The position numbers and the translations under genes were made by a program. From positions 1 to 35,602 of the forward strand of contig CALGDE010000033.1 of assembly GCA_937883785.1 (NCBI GenBank): 35,602 bases of DNA, in the 5' to 3' direction. Within the stretch, counting starts at the first letter, position 1. Each line of letters starts with the position of its first letter. The DNA is from an uncultured cyanobacterium. Lineage in GTDB: Bacteria; Cyanobacteriota; Cyanobacteriia; CACIAM-69d. Shown piece by piece: positions 18,826 to 27,001 of this stretch. Below the pieces are notes generated by a model that saw only the letters and a list, made by a program, of their open reading frames with translations, did not search any database and was not told where the DNA came from.

Positions 18826-19125
18826 ATACAGAGGCCACAACGGACGTTTTAGGGGCAACAGGTCTTGAATGCGCCAGAGAACACCAAGCAAAATCTATTC
18901 AATATTTGGCGAGACTTTGTGGGTAAAGCCAAAAATCAAGCTTCCGTAAATTATGCCATTGCCTCCAGTCTGTTGAAAGATAGCGATTAAAAGTTCATTT
19001 TTGGCGCCTAGTTTTGTGCCAATTTCGGCGATCGCGAGAAAACGTACTATTTTTTACTCCTTTCTTCAAAATATCTTTGAAACATTTTCGAAAATCCTAA
19101 GTCATGATGGAGAGAGAGTAGTTGG

Positions 19126-19158
19126 GGAGTCTTGCGTGATGCAATACTCCTTTTTTTT
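19126..19158 (+). terminator. Terminator-like hairpin, copy 1 of a 51-bp repeat
   Basis: GGAGT pairs with ACTCC and, past a C/T mismatch, TTGCG pairs with TGCAA (one G-U) around a TGA loop; eight T residues follow directly. This is the shape of an intrinsic terminator on the plus strand, but no plus-strand gene lies upstream. Confidence 0.7.
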
Positions 19159-19440
19159 GCCCATATTTTTTGATCCGCGTCCACGAGTTTCCAGAAGACG
19201 ATATTTCAAGGATTTTCCTGTCAAGGGCTTTCCCATCACGTAATGGTTGCACTCATGTTTTTGTGGCAATGTTCTCAACCTGTGACGTCTGCGCCTTATG
19301 TGTCCCTACGCTAGATTTCGCCGACGATAATCCAAGAGAACTACTGAATATGCCGTTGAATATGCCGTGAGCTTTCGCTGAATTATGCTTGGGAACTTTT
19401 GCGATCGCCCCCCAGTCCAGGAACCCAAGAGAGTAGTTAG

Positions 19441-19473
19441 GGAGTCTTGCGGAACGCAACGCTCCTTTTTTTT
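19441..19473 (+). terminator. Terminator-like hairpin, copy 2 of a 51-bp repeat
   Basis: GGAGT pairs with GCTCC (one U-G) and, past a C/C mismatch, TTGCG pairs with CGCAA around a GAA loop, followed by eight T residues. The element is 45/51 identical to copy 1, exactly 315 bp away, and the differences within the stem keep the pairing. Confidence 0.7.
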
Positions 19474-19713
19474 GCCCACTTTTTTCGACGTTTTGCCCAA
19501 CCCCTTGAAGCTTAGGAACAATGCAAATTTTTAAGTATCTCTAGGGGGAAATGTGGCGGCGACCAGGTTCCTCGGTAATATGGGCCTGCGCAGTAGTTTT
19601 GTAAGTCCATATACCAAACGAATGCCCCAGACAATGGAAGGCACTTGTCAGTTTGGGCGACAAAATTTTCCACAACTTGCTTCCTTCTGTTTGCGCTTGC
19701 CAGTCGCGCCGCC

Positions 19714-21315
19714 ATGACCGCCACAAATACTACCCCTGACTCTTCAAAATCCGCCAAGAAGTTTTCTGCAACAGTACCGGAGGTGCCGCCCAAAATAGGG
19801 TCCGGCGATCGCATCCCCGTTCGCGACAGCCAGTTTCTGTCCCAAAATCCCCACCTATTAGAGATAGAGAGCAATTCGGGGGTGCCCGGCGATGGTTTTG
19901 CAGTGGAAATGCGCCCGAAGCCGGAATCATTGGGCGATATTCAAGGGTTTGATTCGCAGCATCCTCCCGCGCAGGACGTTATTGATTCCTGTGTGCACTG
20001 CGGGTTTTGCCTGTCCACCTGTCCCAGCTATCGGGTGTTGGGCACAGAGATGGATTCGCCGCGGGGGCGGGTGTACTTAATGGATGCGATCGCCAGCGGG
20101 GAAGGGGCGCTGGATGAAACGACGGCGAGCCATTTTGATAGCTGTCTCGGTTGCTTAGCCTGTACGTCAGTGTGTCCATCCCAGGTGGGCTACGACAAAT
20201 TATTGGCGGATATGCGGCCGCAAATTGAGCGCAATGTGCCTCGCCACTGGCGCGATCGCCTAATTCGCGCTCTGGTATTCAACCTATTCCCCTATCCTCG
20301 ACGGCTGCAGGCGGTGATGCCCGGGTTATGGCTATACCAAAAGCTGGGGTTGCAACGGATTGTGCGGCAAACGGGGTGGCTGAAAAAGCTATCGCCCCAG
20401 CTAGCGGCAATGGATTCGGTGCTGCCCGATTTACCGGCGAAGGGGCTGAACCCTATTGCTCCTCGGCTAATCCCGGCGCAGGGTAAGCGGCGCTATCGGG
20501 TGGGGATGTTGTTGGGGTGTGTGCAGCGGTCGGTGCTGCCTCAGGTGAATGAGGCCACCATGCGGGTATTGTCGGCACTGGGCTGTGAAGTGGTGATTCC
20601 GCCGGAACAGGGGTGTTGCGGGGCATTGCCTGCCCATCAGGGTCAGGAAAATCAGGCTCAAAATATTGCGAAGCAGATGATTCGCGCCTTTGAGGGGGTG
20701 CAGCAAGATGAGCCATTGGACGCAATTATTATTAACGCGGCAGGTTGTGGGCATACCCTCAAGGAATACGGAGAAATTTTGCGGGACGATCCACAGTGGC
20801 GGAGTCGCGGCGTAGGGTTTTCTGCCCAGGTGCAGGATATTCATGAATTTTTGGCGGACGTGGTGGCGGACGGTGATTTTGCGGGAGAGCTGCGGGCCAT
20901 CGCTCCCGATGCCGAGCCGCTGACCATCGTGTATCAGGACGCCTGCCATTTACTGCACGGTCAGAAAATTAGCGCCCCGCCTCGGCAGTTGCTCCGCAAA
21001 ATCCCAGGCGTAGAGCTGCGAGAGCCCATGGACGCGTCTCTGTGCTGCGGCAGTGCGGGGGTATTCAATCTATTGCAGCCGGAGATTTCTGAGGAGTTGG
21101 GGGAGCAGAAGGTGGACAACCTGCTGGCAACGGGGGCGCAGGTGATTGCATCCCCCAATCCCGGCTGTACGCTACAAATTCAAAAACATCTGCGGGAACG
21201 AAACCAGGATCATCCTGATGCGGCATTGGCAACGGTGCCGGTTTACCATCCCATCCAGCTTTTAGATTATTCCCTGCGGGGGGAGGCGATCGCCCTACCT
21301 CCCTTCAATTCCTAA
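19714..21315 (+). CDS. glcF: Glycolate dehydrogenase iron-sulfur subunit GlcF-like
   Basis: Two [4Fe-4S] ferredoxin motifs (CVHCGFCLSTCP and CLGCLACTSVCP) are followed by two CCG domains (around GCCGALPAHQG and SLCCGSAGVFN), the classic GlcF layout. With GlcD/GlcE flavoprotein it oxidises glycolate from photorespiration to glyoxylate, passing electrons to the respiratory chain; GlcD and GlcE are not in the window. The open frame starts at a TTG (19645). I chose the ATG at 19714 (533 residues), but this leaves an unusual N-terminal extension of about 85 residues, and the ATG at 19909 would give a typical length. Related (Fe-S)-binding oxidoreductase subunits cannot be fully excluded. Confidence 0.88.
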   Translation: MTATNTTPDSSKSAKKFSATVPEVPPKIGSGDRIPVRDSQFLSQNPHLLEIESNSGVPGDGFAVEMRPKPESLGDIQGFDSQHPPAQDVIDSCVHCGFCLSTCPSYRVLGTEMDSPRGRVYLMDAIASGEGALDETTASHFDSCLGCLACTSVCPSQVGYDKLLADMRPQIERNVPRHWRDRLIRALVFNLFPYPRRLQAVMPGLWLYQKLGLQRIVRQTGWLKKLSPQLAAMDSVLPDLPAKGLNPIAPRLIPAQGKRRYRVGMLLGCVQRSVLPQVNEATMRVLSALGCEVVIPPEQGCCGALPAHQGQENQAQNIAKQMIRAFEGVQQDEPLDAIIINAAGCGHTLKEYGEILRDDPQWRSRGVGFSAQVQDIHEFLADVVADGDFAGELRAIAPDAEPLTIVYQDACHLLHGQKISAPPRQLLRKIPGVELREPMDASLCCGSAGVFNLLQPEISEELGEQKVDNLLATGAQVIASPNPGCTLQIQKHLRERNQDHPDAALATVPVYHPIQLLDYSLRGEAIALPPFNS

Positions 21316-21337
21316 CGATCCCAAGCCTTTATGCCAG

Positions 21338-22077
21338 ATGCACTATTGGCAAAGGAGCTCGCCCGCCCGCCCCAAACAGCAGGCTACTTTATTCTCAAAA
21401 GTACTGTTTAAGCCCATGCTGTTTGCCAAAACTGCCCTGTCTCGCTCCCTGCTTGTGGGGCTTTTGGGGGGCTCCTGTCTCTGCACCGGCTATGCCCTAA
21501 CCCGCTCCGCCCAAGCCACCGTATCCCTCGCCGCCGCCCAGCCCATAACCGCCCAAAGCCCCCCCCTAAATGGCGCTTCCCTCACGAAAGACACCTCGGT
21601 TCCTTCCACCTTTGAAACCACCGTAGAAGGCGAGCCGGTTACCTACAGGATGCGTCCTTATCAACCGCAGGGAATTCCTGTGGAAATGGGGATTCCCAAC
21701 AACGCCTATATTCCAAGCGTGGTGCGCCAGGATGGCTTTAAGGTCATTAGGCTGGTGTCCAGACTCAATGAGAAGACCAAAATCGAGATTATGTGGCCTG
21801 ATCGGACGGCGACGTTGGCGGAAATGGAAAGCCAACTGCTTCAGGCGATGAGTCAAGACGGCGCAAATTTAGAGGAAATTCCCCTCAACACCCCTGGGCT
21901 TTCGTCCTACCCCTGGCGGCGGCGTATGTGGCTCTATCGAGACGGGTGACGGGCAATATTATTTGGGGTGAAATTAACGGGCGGGGCTTTGTGATTTTTG
22001 ACCAGTCGGAGTGGGATATGGCGGAGTCCCATGCTTCCACCAGCCACGCCATTTATTCCACTTTCCAAAGACGCTAA
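21338..22077 (+). pseudogene. Exported protein of unknown function, disrupted by a one-base frameshift
   Basis: The annotated frame gives 203 residues with an N-terminal signal-like segment (TALSRSLLVGLLGGSCLCTGYA, then an Ala-rich junction) and stops at 21949. The neighbouring frame continues without stop to TAA at 22075-22077 with natural protein sequence: AAAYVALSRRVTGNIIW, then GEINGRGFVIFDQSEWDMAE. The two join cleanly if one G is restored in the TGGCGGCGG run at 21914-21920, which gives YPWAAAYVALSRRV and 246 residues in all. So this is either a recent pseudogene or a sequencing error. The start may be ATG 21338 or ATG 21416; neither has a strong ribosome site. The family is not recognised; it follows glcF by 22 bp. 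Confidence 0.75.
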
Positions 22078-22399
22078 GCATCAGAGCTGTAGCTTCGATT
22101 CTCCGGTTGAGGGCACAGGGGGTTTGCCCCTAGCCGGAGTTACGCAGTTAGGGGGCACATAATGCAATGGGGTGATCAACGAGCCAAAGCGCCAGGCTGC
22201 GGACTGCTCAGAAATTGATGCCCAGCATAACGGACAATCGAACGTTGGGCTTCGTACCAATAATTGTGTAACTCTTGCCCTGGGTGAGTTCTACTGGGGG
22301 AGGCAGGTGAAAATGGGGCAAGATTACCATTCCACCCCCAGTGCGCCCATAGGCTCGTTACACTCAGGATGTTCTTAATGTTTATCTAATCTATTTGCC
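22078..22399. other. Intergenic stretch with one strong hairpin
   Basis: This 322-bp spacer contains the hairpin at 22101-22139 but no gene I trust. A 68-codon open frame at 22172 shows no ribosome site or protein-like composition. Confidence 0.5.
22101..22139. other. Two-tier hairpin without U-tract
   Basis: CTCCGGTT pairs with AGCCGGAG (one G-U), and an inner AGGGG/CCCCT stem closes a GTTTG loop. No T-run follows on either strand, so it may be an RNA structure or dispersed repeat, or the weak terminator of the broken gene just upstream. Confidence 0.4.
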
Positions 22400-22690
22400 A
22401 TGGGAAGTACGACCACCGGAGCTGGGGCTGTGGATGAGGCGATCGCCAAAGGGGTGGACCTGGACGGCAGCAAAATTCCGGCGGAAAAGCTGGAGCTTTA
22501 CAAAGAAATTATGGCGTTGGAAGCGGATCGGCAGCGCAGTGGCGTTAGCAATTCCATGCGATCGCGCATTGTGCGCATCGGGGCAAAGCACCTAAGTCAC
22601 GCCGATTTAGATGTAAAACTGGTGGCTGCGGACTTTAAGCCTTTAACCGAGCGGGAAGTGATTTATTACTACACCAGCTTGGGAAAATAG
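22400..22690 (+). CDS. Small soluble protein of unknown function, 96 residues
   Basis: I do not recognise a family. The protein is predicted mostly helical, with a central charged stretch (KLELYKEIMALEADRQRSG) and a C-terminal segment with KPLTEREVIYYYTSLGK. There is no signal peptide or membrane segment. The composition and codon use match the surrounding genes (it contains a HIP1 octamer), and an intrinsic terminator follows directly, which supports a real single-gene unit. The start is the ATG at 22400; its Shine-Dalgarno is poor. Confidence 0.75.
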   Translation: MGSTTTGAGAVDEAIAKGVDLDGSKIPAEKLELYKEIMALEADRQRSGVSNSMRSRIVRIGAKHLSHADLDVKLVAADFKPLTEREVIYYYTSLGK

Positions 22691-22715
22691 AATTACAGGC
22701 AATCACAGGGATTTT

Positions 22716-22752
22716 GGGGGCTGGGGATTTCTACTTTTCCAGCCCCCATTGT
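22716..22752 (+). terminator. Intrinsic terminator after the 96-residue gene
   Basis: GGGGGCTGG pairs perfectly with CCAGCCCCC (9 bp) around a 14-nt loop, followed by ATTGTTTATC, a weak U-rich tail. It lies 26 bp after the stop codon. Confidence 0.7.
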
Positions 22753-22862
22753 TTATCAAACCGCCTGCATAAACCTGGAAAAAAGTGATTGAGCCCTGGG
22801 CGGAGTCGTTCCGCAGCATTGGAAAAGCTAATAGGACGTTAGTTCGATGGCACAAAATCAGC

Positions 22863-23090
22863 TCAAGTCTGCTTCCCATTCAGTCCCTCGGTGAAGCTAA
22901 TCATTCGTGCCATAGGTCCAGTAATTAGCAGCAGCATCACTGGAAGAACATTCAAGACAAAAGCAAACTTTGGGCAAATCTTTTCAGCGCTGTCTTTGAT
23001 GGTTTTTTGATTTGAGTATGTGAAGCGATCGCCCGTTATTTCAGGGGATTGTGCAAAATGGGAGAGTGTAATCTGCTGACTGTTCGCCAT
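22863..23090 (-). CDS. Doubtful small membrane protein, 75 residues
   Basis: An ATG at 23090 with GGGGAC shortly upstream opens a frame with a polar N-terminus and one hydrophobic stretch (FAFVLNVLPVMLLLITGP). It contains a HIP1 octamer. It does not overlap another gene and is divergent from the large sensor kinase gene. No family is recognised, and it may be a chance frame. Confidence 0.3.
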   Translation of the reverse strand: MANSQQITLSHFAQSPEITGDRFTYSNQKTIKDSAEKICPKFAFVLNVLPVMLLLITGPMARMISFTEGLNGKQT

Positions 23091-23147
23091 TTCTAGTCCC
23101 CAATTTTTGCCCCCTGATTTTTAGATCTGCTTGCTGTAGTTCTGGGT

Positions 23148-26100
23148 ATGTTGCTAACCCTTCGCGAACTTTTAGCCAAACGCCGCCGCCAAGGACTGTC
23201 CCTACGGACCATTCAAATTGCTCCTTTTGCGGTGCAAATTTTGGCGGTGGTCGGTTTTACTGGCTATGCCGCCTACTACACCGGTCAGCTGGCAGTGGAT
23301 GGCGTTGTTGAACGCTTGCGCAGTGAAGTTACCCTGCGCGTAGAAAACCAGCTCCAATACTATTTGAATGCGCCTCAGGTGCTGGCAGAATTTACGGTTG
23401 ATGGCTTTAACCTGGGGAACCTTAGGGTCGAAGATCCAGCAGGGTTGACGCAGCAATTTTGGCAGTTGCGGGATGTTTTGGCGCCGGCAGAGGCGTCAGC
23501 AATTTATATTGGCGCTGAAAACAAAGAGTTTATTGGGCTCGGTTTCCAAGATAATCAGCGTTGGGAAGTGGGGCGATCAGGAGTCTCCACAGGCAATCGC
23601 TTCTTCAGCTACGACACGGATGAAATTGGCACGCCAACGGATTTAGTGACCCAGGGTAAGGACTACGACCCTACCCAGCGCCCGTGGTATCAGAAAGCGA
23701 AGGCAGCGGGGAAGGCGACGTGGAGTGATGTGTATGTGGATTTCAAGGAAAAACGCCTCAAGATCACCCTAGCTCGTCCCCTGTATGGTGATCAGGGAAA
23801 CCTTGAAGGGGTTGTGGGCGTTGATCTGGTGCTGTCCCATATTTGGACATTGTTGGGGCAGCTCGATATTAGTCCCGGCGCTCAGACTTATATTGTGGAT
23901 GGCGACGGGCTTTTGGTGGGGATGTCGGCCCCCGATCAGCCTTTCGTGATTGACGGAGAAGATGTCAAGCGCATGGCCGCAACGGAGGCGTCGGTACCGC
24001 TGGTCCAAGACACGGCAAAGGCACTGCAAAATTTGGGCACTCTGCGAGGTGCTGAAAATTCCCAGGCGATCGCCACCAGTATTACCAGTCCCCAACAGGT
24101 AGATTTAAATTTAGACGGTGAACTTTATTTTTTACAGGTGGCTCCCGTTGGGCAAGAGATGGGGCTGGACTGGAAGATCGTAGTGGTTATTCCCCAAAGC
24201 GACTTCACGGGACAGCTAGCATGGACCGCCTGGATTACCGTTGGCGTTTGTGTGGCGGCAGCGCTGGGGGCGTTAGGGGTGGGGGTGGTCACGTCCCAGT
24301 GGATTTCGCAGCCGGTATATCAGCTAGAACAGGCGGCACGAGGTCTGGCGAAAGGGCGGTGGGATGCGGCTGTTACGGTGCGATCGCCCCGGGAGCTGGC
24401 TCACCTTGCCAACTCATTTCACGACATGGCAGCCCAGCTCCAGGCATCTTTTGATCAACTCGCCCGTAAAAATGCTGAACTACAGCGCCTCGATAAACTT
24501 AAGGACGAATTTTTAGCTAACACCTCCCATGAATTGCGCACGCCTTTAAATGGCTCCATTGGTCTATTGGAATCTTTTTTAGAAGGATCCTACGGTCCAA
24601 TCACTGTCCGTCAAAAACAAACCCTAGAGGCACTGCTGCACAGTAATTGTCGGCTCAGCGCCTTAGTGGACGATATTTTAGATTTTTCGTCGATTCAGCG
24701 AGGACGATTTGATTTACAAGTTCAGCCTTTGAGTCTGCGGGAGGTATTGGCAGACGTCATTGCCATCTTGAAACCGGTTGCCGAACAGAAATCCCTAACC
24801 CTTGTTAACTGTATTGATGAGGCGTCACATCTGCCGCCTGTGGTGGCAGACGCTAACCGGCTACAGCAAATCCTGTATAACCTTTTGGGCAACGCGATTA
24901 AATTTACCCACGCAGGTACCGTCACGATTGAGGCGATTTTCGAAGGCGTTGGTCTTGAGAAAAGTAATGGACAGGACTATCCAGCACACGTTGATGAATT
25001 GGAGCAAGCTCCCCCTGTAGAGGACGTAGAAATAGAGTCGGCCGCAAAAATACGATCAGGCAGAGTCAGCCACCAGTTGTGTATCAAGATCACCGATACG
25101 GGGATTGGCATTCCTGAAAGTAAACGGGAGCGGATTTTCGAGGCGTTTGAACAGGTGGATGGTTCCGACAGTCGCCAATACAGTGGTGTGGGGCTGGGGC
25201 TGGCGATCGCCCGTCAACTGGTGGAAGCCCACGAGGGGCGCATTGAGGTGGACTCCACCCTGGGTATCGGCACCACGTTTTCCGTATGGCTTCCCGTGGC
25301 GGTGGGCACGGAGGCAGTGCCCTTGGCAACCGTGGCCGGGCTGCGGGTGTCGCGACCGTTCGTTAGTTTGTTAGGCGAATTGTCAGGCGAATTGTCAGGC
25401 GCAATTAACGGTGTTGGCAGTGACGCCGCGATCGCCAGCATAGGCTCAGCAGATCGGGCAATCATCCAGATTGAAGTAACCGACGGTCCGTCATCTATAG
25501 TGCTACCGGTGTCAGAAAGCGCGTCTGAAGGGCTTGAGGGCTCTGAAAAGCCTGACGTGGCGCACCTTGCACCGCTGCCTGGAGCCCATCAACCTCAGAT
25601 TTTAATCGTGGATGATGACCCCCTGAATATGCAGGTGCTGACGGAACGCCTTGAAGTGAGTAACTATGCCATTATTCAAGCCAGCAGCGGGGACGAAGCC
25701 TTAGCCACTGTGCAGCAGGGATGCCGTCCTGACTTAGTGCTGCTTGATGTAATGATGCCCCGTATGAATGGGTATGAAGTGGCCAAACAACTCCGAAAAC
25801 AGTTTTCGGCCAATGAAGTCCCCATTGTGATGCTGACCGCTAAGAACCAACTATCAGACTTAGCGCTGGGGCTAGAGTCAGGGGCGAATGACTATTTAAC
25901 AAAGCCCGTGTCCCGCGAAGAATTACTGGCTCGCTTAAAAACTCACCTACAGCTTTCTAATTTAAATATTGCCTACAATCGCTTTGTGCCTCGGGAGTTT
26001 TTAGAGCTGCTCCAAAAGGATTCCATCATCGATGTGGGACTGGGCGATCGCACTAAGCGCACCATGAGCGTTCTATTTTCCGATATTCGCGGCTACACTA

Positions 26101-26864
26101 GCCTGTCGGAAAAAATGACGCCCGAGGCTAACCTGCAATTTATCAACGCCTACCTGGCAGAAATGGAAGACGCCATTATCCAGAACCAGGGCTTTATTGA
26201 TAAGTACATTGGCGATGCCATTATGGCCCTATTTGATAAGCCTGCCGATAGTGCTCTTGATGCGGCGATCGCTATGTTGCACAGCTTAGAACGCCATAAT
26301 GCTCAGCGCCACCTGGAGGATCCTGAAAACTCGGACGGTCCCATTCGTATTGGCATTGGCATTGATACAGGACCTTTGATGCTGGGCACCGTCGGGGGAC
26401 AACGCCGACTGGATACGACGGTCATTGGCGACGCGGTTAATTTGGCCTCTCGCTTGGAAGAGCTGACAAAATTTTATGGCGTGCCACTGCTGATTTCCCA
26501 CCGAGTATTGGCTGAACTCGAGGAACCAGAGCGGTTTGCCGTTCGATTTTTAGATCGGCTGTCGGTAAGGGGGCGGGACCAGCCAGTGGCAATTTACGAA
26601 GTCTTAAATGCAGATCCCGAGAACATAAGAGCCCAAAAACTTGACACAGCTGATCGCTTTGAAGAGGCAATTTTGCTTTTCCACCAGCGGCAATATGTGG
26701 AGGCAGCAGGGCTGTTTGAAGCTTGTTTACACCACAGCCCCGGCGATCGCGCCATTGAAATTTACCTGGAGCGTTCCGTCCAATTGGGATCCCCTCCACA
26801 GAATACGTCTAGTGAACAGTCAACGGTTGAATCGCCGATCAATACCGTTGAGAGTCAGGCTTAA
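23148..26864 (+). CDS. Cache-HAMP hybrid histidine kinase with receiver and class III adenylate cyclase (CyaC-like)
   Basis: The 1238 residues contain, in order: TM1 (26-46), a dCache extracytoplasmic sensor (about 50-350), TM2 (358-382), HAMP (384-437), HisKA with H461 in NTSHELRTP, an HATPase (N box LLGNAIKFTH, G boxes DTGIGIP and GVGLGLA), a receiver (817-935; D822/D823, D867, K919) and a cyclase homology domain (970-1150). The cyclase keeps metal aspartates D979 and D1023, and N1098 and R1102. The base-selecting pair is K1019/T1091, typical of class IIIb adenylate cyclases, the bicarbonate-responsive group that includes Spirulina CyaC. A signal in the periplasm or lumen probably drives phosphotransfer to the receiver and so controls cAMP output. 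The HATPase carries an unusual insert (about 598-640). The tail (1170-1205) looks like one TPR-like hairpin. Confidence 0.93.
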   Translation: MLLTLRELLAKRRRQGLSLRTIQIAPFAVQILAVVGFTGYAAYYTGQLAVDGVVERLRSEVTLRVENQLQYYLNAPQVLAEFTVDGFNLGNLRVEDPAGLTQQFWQLRDVLAPAEASAIYIGAENKEFIGLGFQDNQRWEVGRSGVSTGNRFFSYDTDEIGTPTDLVTQGKDYDPTQRPWYQKAKAAGKATWSDVYVDFKEKRLKITLARPLYGDQGNLEGVVGVDLVLSHIWTLLGQLDISPGAQTYIVDGDGLLVGMSAPDQPFVIDGEDVKRMAATEASVPLVQDTAKALQNLGTLRGAENSQAIATSITSPQQVDLNLDGELYFLQVAPVGQEMGLDWKIVVVIPQSDFTGQLAWTAWITVGVCVAAALGALGVGVVTSQWISQPVYQLEQAARGLAKGRWDAAVTVRSPRELAHLANSFHDMAAQLQASFDQLARKNAELQRLDKLKDEFLANTSHELRTPLNGSIGLLESFLEGSYGPITVRQKQTLEALLHSNCRLSALVDDILDFSSIQRGRFDLQVQPLSLREVLADVIAILKPVAEQKSLTLVNCIDEASHLPPVVADANRLQQILYNLLGNAIKFTHAGTVTIEAIFEGVGLEKSNGQDYPAHVDELEQAPPVEDVEIESAAKIRSGRVSHQLCIKITDTGIGIPESKRERIFEAFEQVDGSDSRQYSGVGLGLAIARQLVEAHEGRIEVDSTLGIGTTFSVWLPVAVGTEAVPLATVAGLRVSRPFVSLLGELSGELSGAINGVGSDAAIASIGSADRAIIQIEVTDGPSSIVLPVSESASEGLEGSEKPDVAHLAPLPGAHQPQILIVDDDPLNMQVLTERLEVSNYAIIQASSGDEALATVQQGCRPDLVLLDVMMPRMNGYEVAKQLRKQFSANEVPIVMLTAKNQLSDLALGLESGANDYLTKPVSREELLARLKTHLQLSNLNIAYNRFVPREFLELLQKDSIIDVGLGDRTKRTMSVLFSDIRGYTSLSEKMTPEANLQFINAYLAEMEDAIIQNQGFIDKYIGDAIMALFDKPADSALDAAIAMLHSLERHNAQRHLEDPENSDGPIRIGIGIDTGPLMLGTVGGQRRLDTTVIGDAVNLASRLEELTKFYGVPLLISHRVLAELEEPERFAVRFLDRLSVRGRDQPVAIYEVLNADPENIRAQKLDTADRFEEAILLFHQRQYVEAAGLFEACLHHSPGDRAIEIYLERSVQLGSPPQNTSSEQSTVESPINTVESQA

Positions 26865-26962
26865 AGCGTTGACCGTCCTTTAATTCGGCGGATACATCTT
26901 CCCAAGGTCAGTGCGACGAAAGGCTATCGCTCCGCGACTTTTTGTCAAAGTCACAGCTACTT

Positions 26963-26981
26963 GAGAATATTAGTCATTAGC
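26963..26981. promoter_or_regulatory. Candidate Fur box upstream of the AraC regulator
   Basis: GAGAATATTAGTCATTAGC matches 14 of 19 positions of the classical Fur consensus GATAATGATAATCATTATC. It ends 20 bp before the ATG at 27002, where binding of iron-loaded Fur would block transcription or the start region. Chance similarity in an AT-rich spacer is possible. Confidence 0.5.
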
Positions 26982-27001
26982 TAATTTAATTCCCAAGTGT
27001 A

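Larger units (their letters stand above)
18892..19644. other. Long gene-poor region with two copies of a terminator-like element
   Basis: These 753 bp lie between divergent petR-like and glcF genes. They hold two direct copies of a 51-bp element (19113-19163 and 19428-19478), listed separately, and a short tandem TGAATATGCCG pair near 19343-19368. Open frames here are short, change codon style and partly read through the repeat, so I consider none coding. One or two short plus-strand transcripts ending at these hairpins are possible. Confidence 0.55.
22691..23147. other. Intergenic stretch with terminator and a doubtful small minus-strand gene
   Basis: These 457 bp contain the terminator at 22716-22747 and a possible 75-residue minus-strand gene (22863-23090), both listed separately. 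Nothing else is evident. Confidence 0.5.

Noticed and set aside
19512-19874. 120-codon minus-strand frame across the glcF start
   Set aside because: It overlaps the N-terminal part of glcF and has no family features or ribosome site.
22172-22378. 68-codon plus-strand frame
   Set aside because: No ribosome site, cysteine- and polar-rich without protein-like pattern, and it runs into the promoter area of the next gene.
25373-25400. Short tandem repeat GGCGAATTGTCA in the kinase gene
   Set aside because: It only lengthens the flexible linker between kinase and receiver by a few residues; not a separate element.
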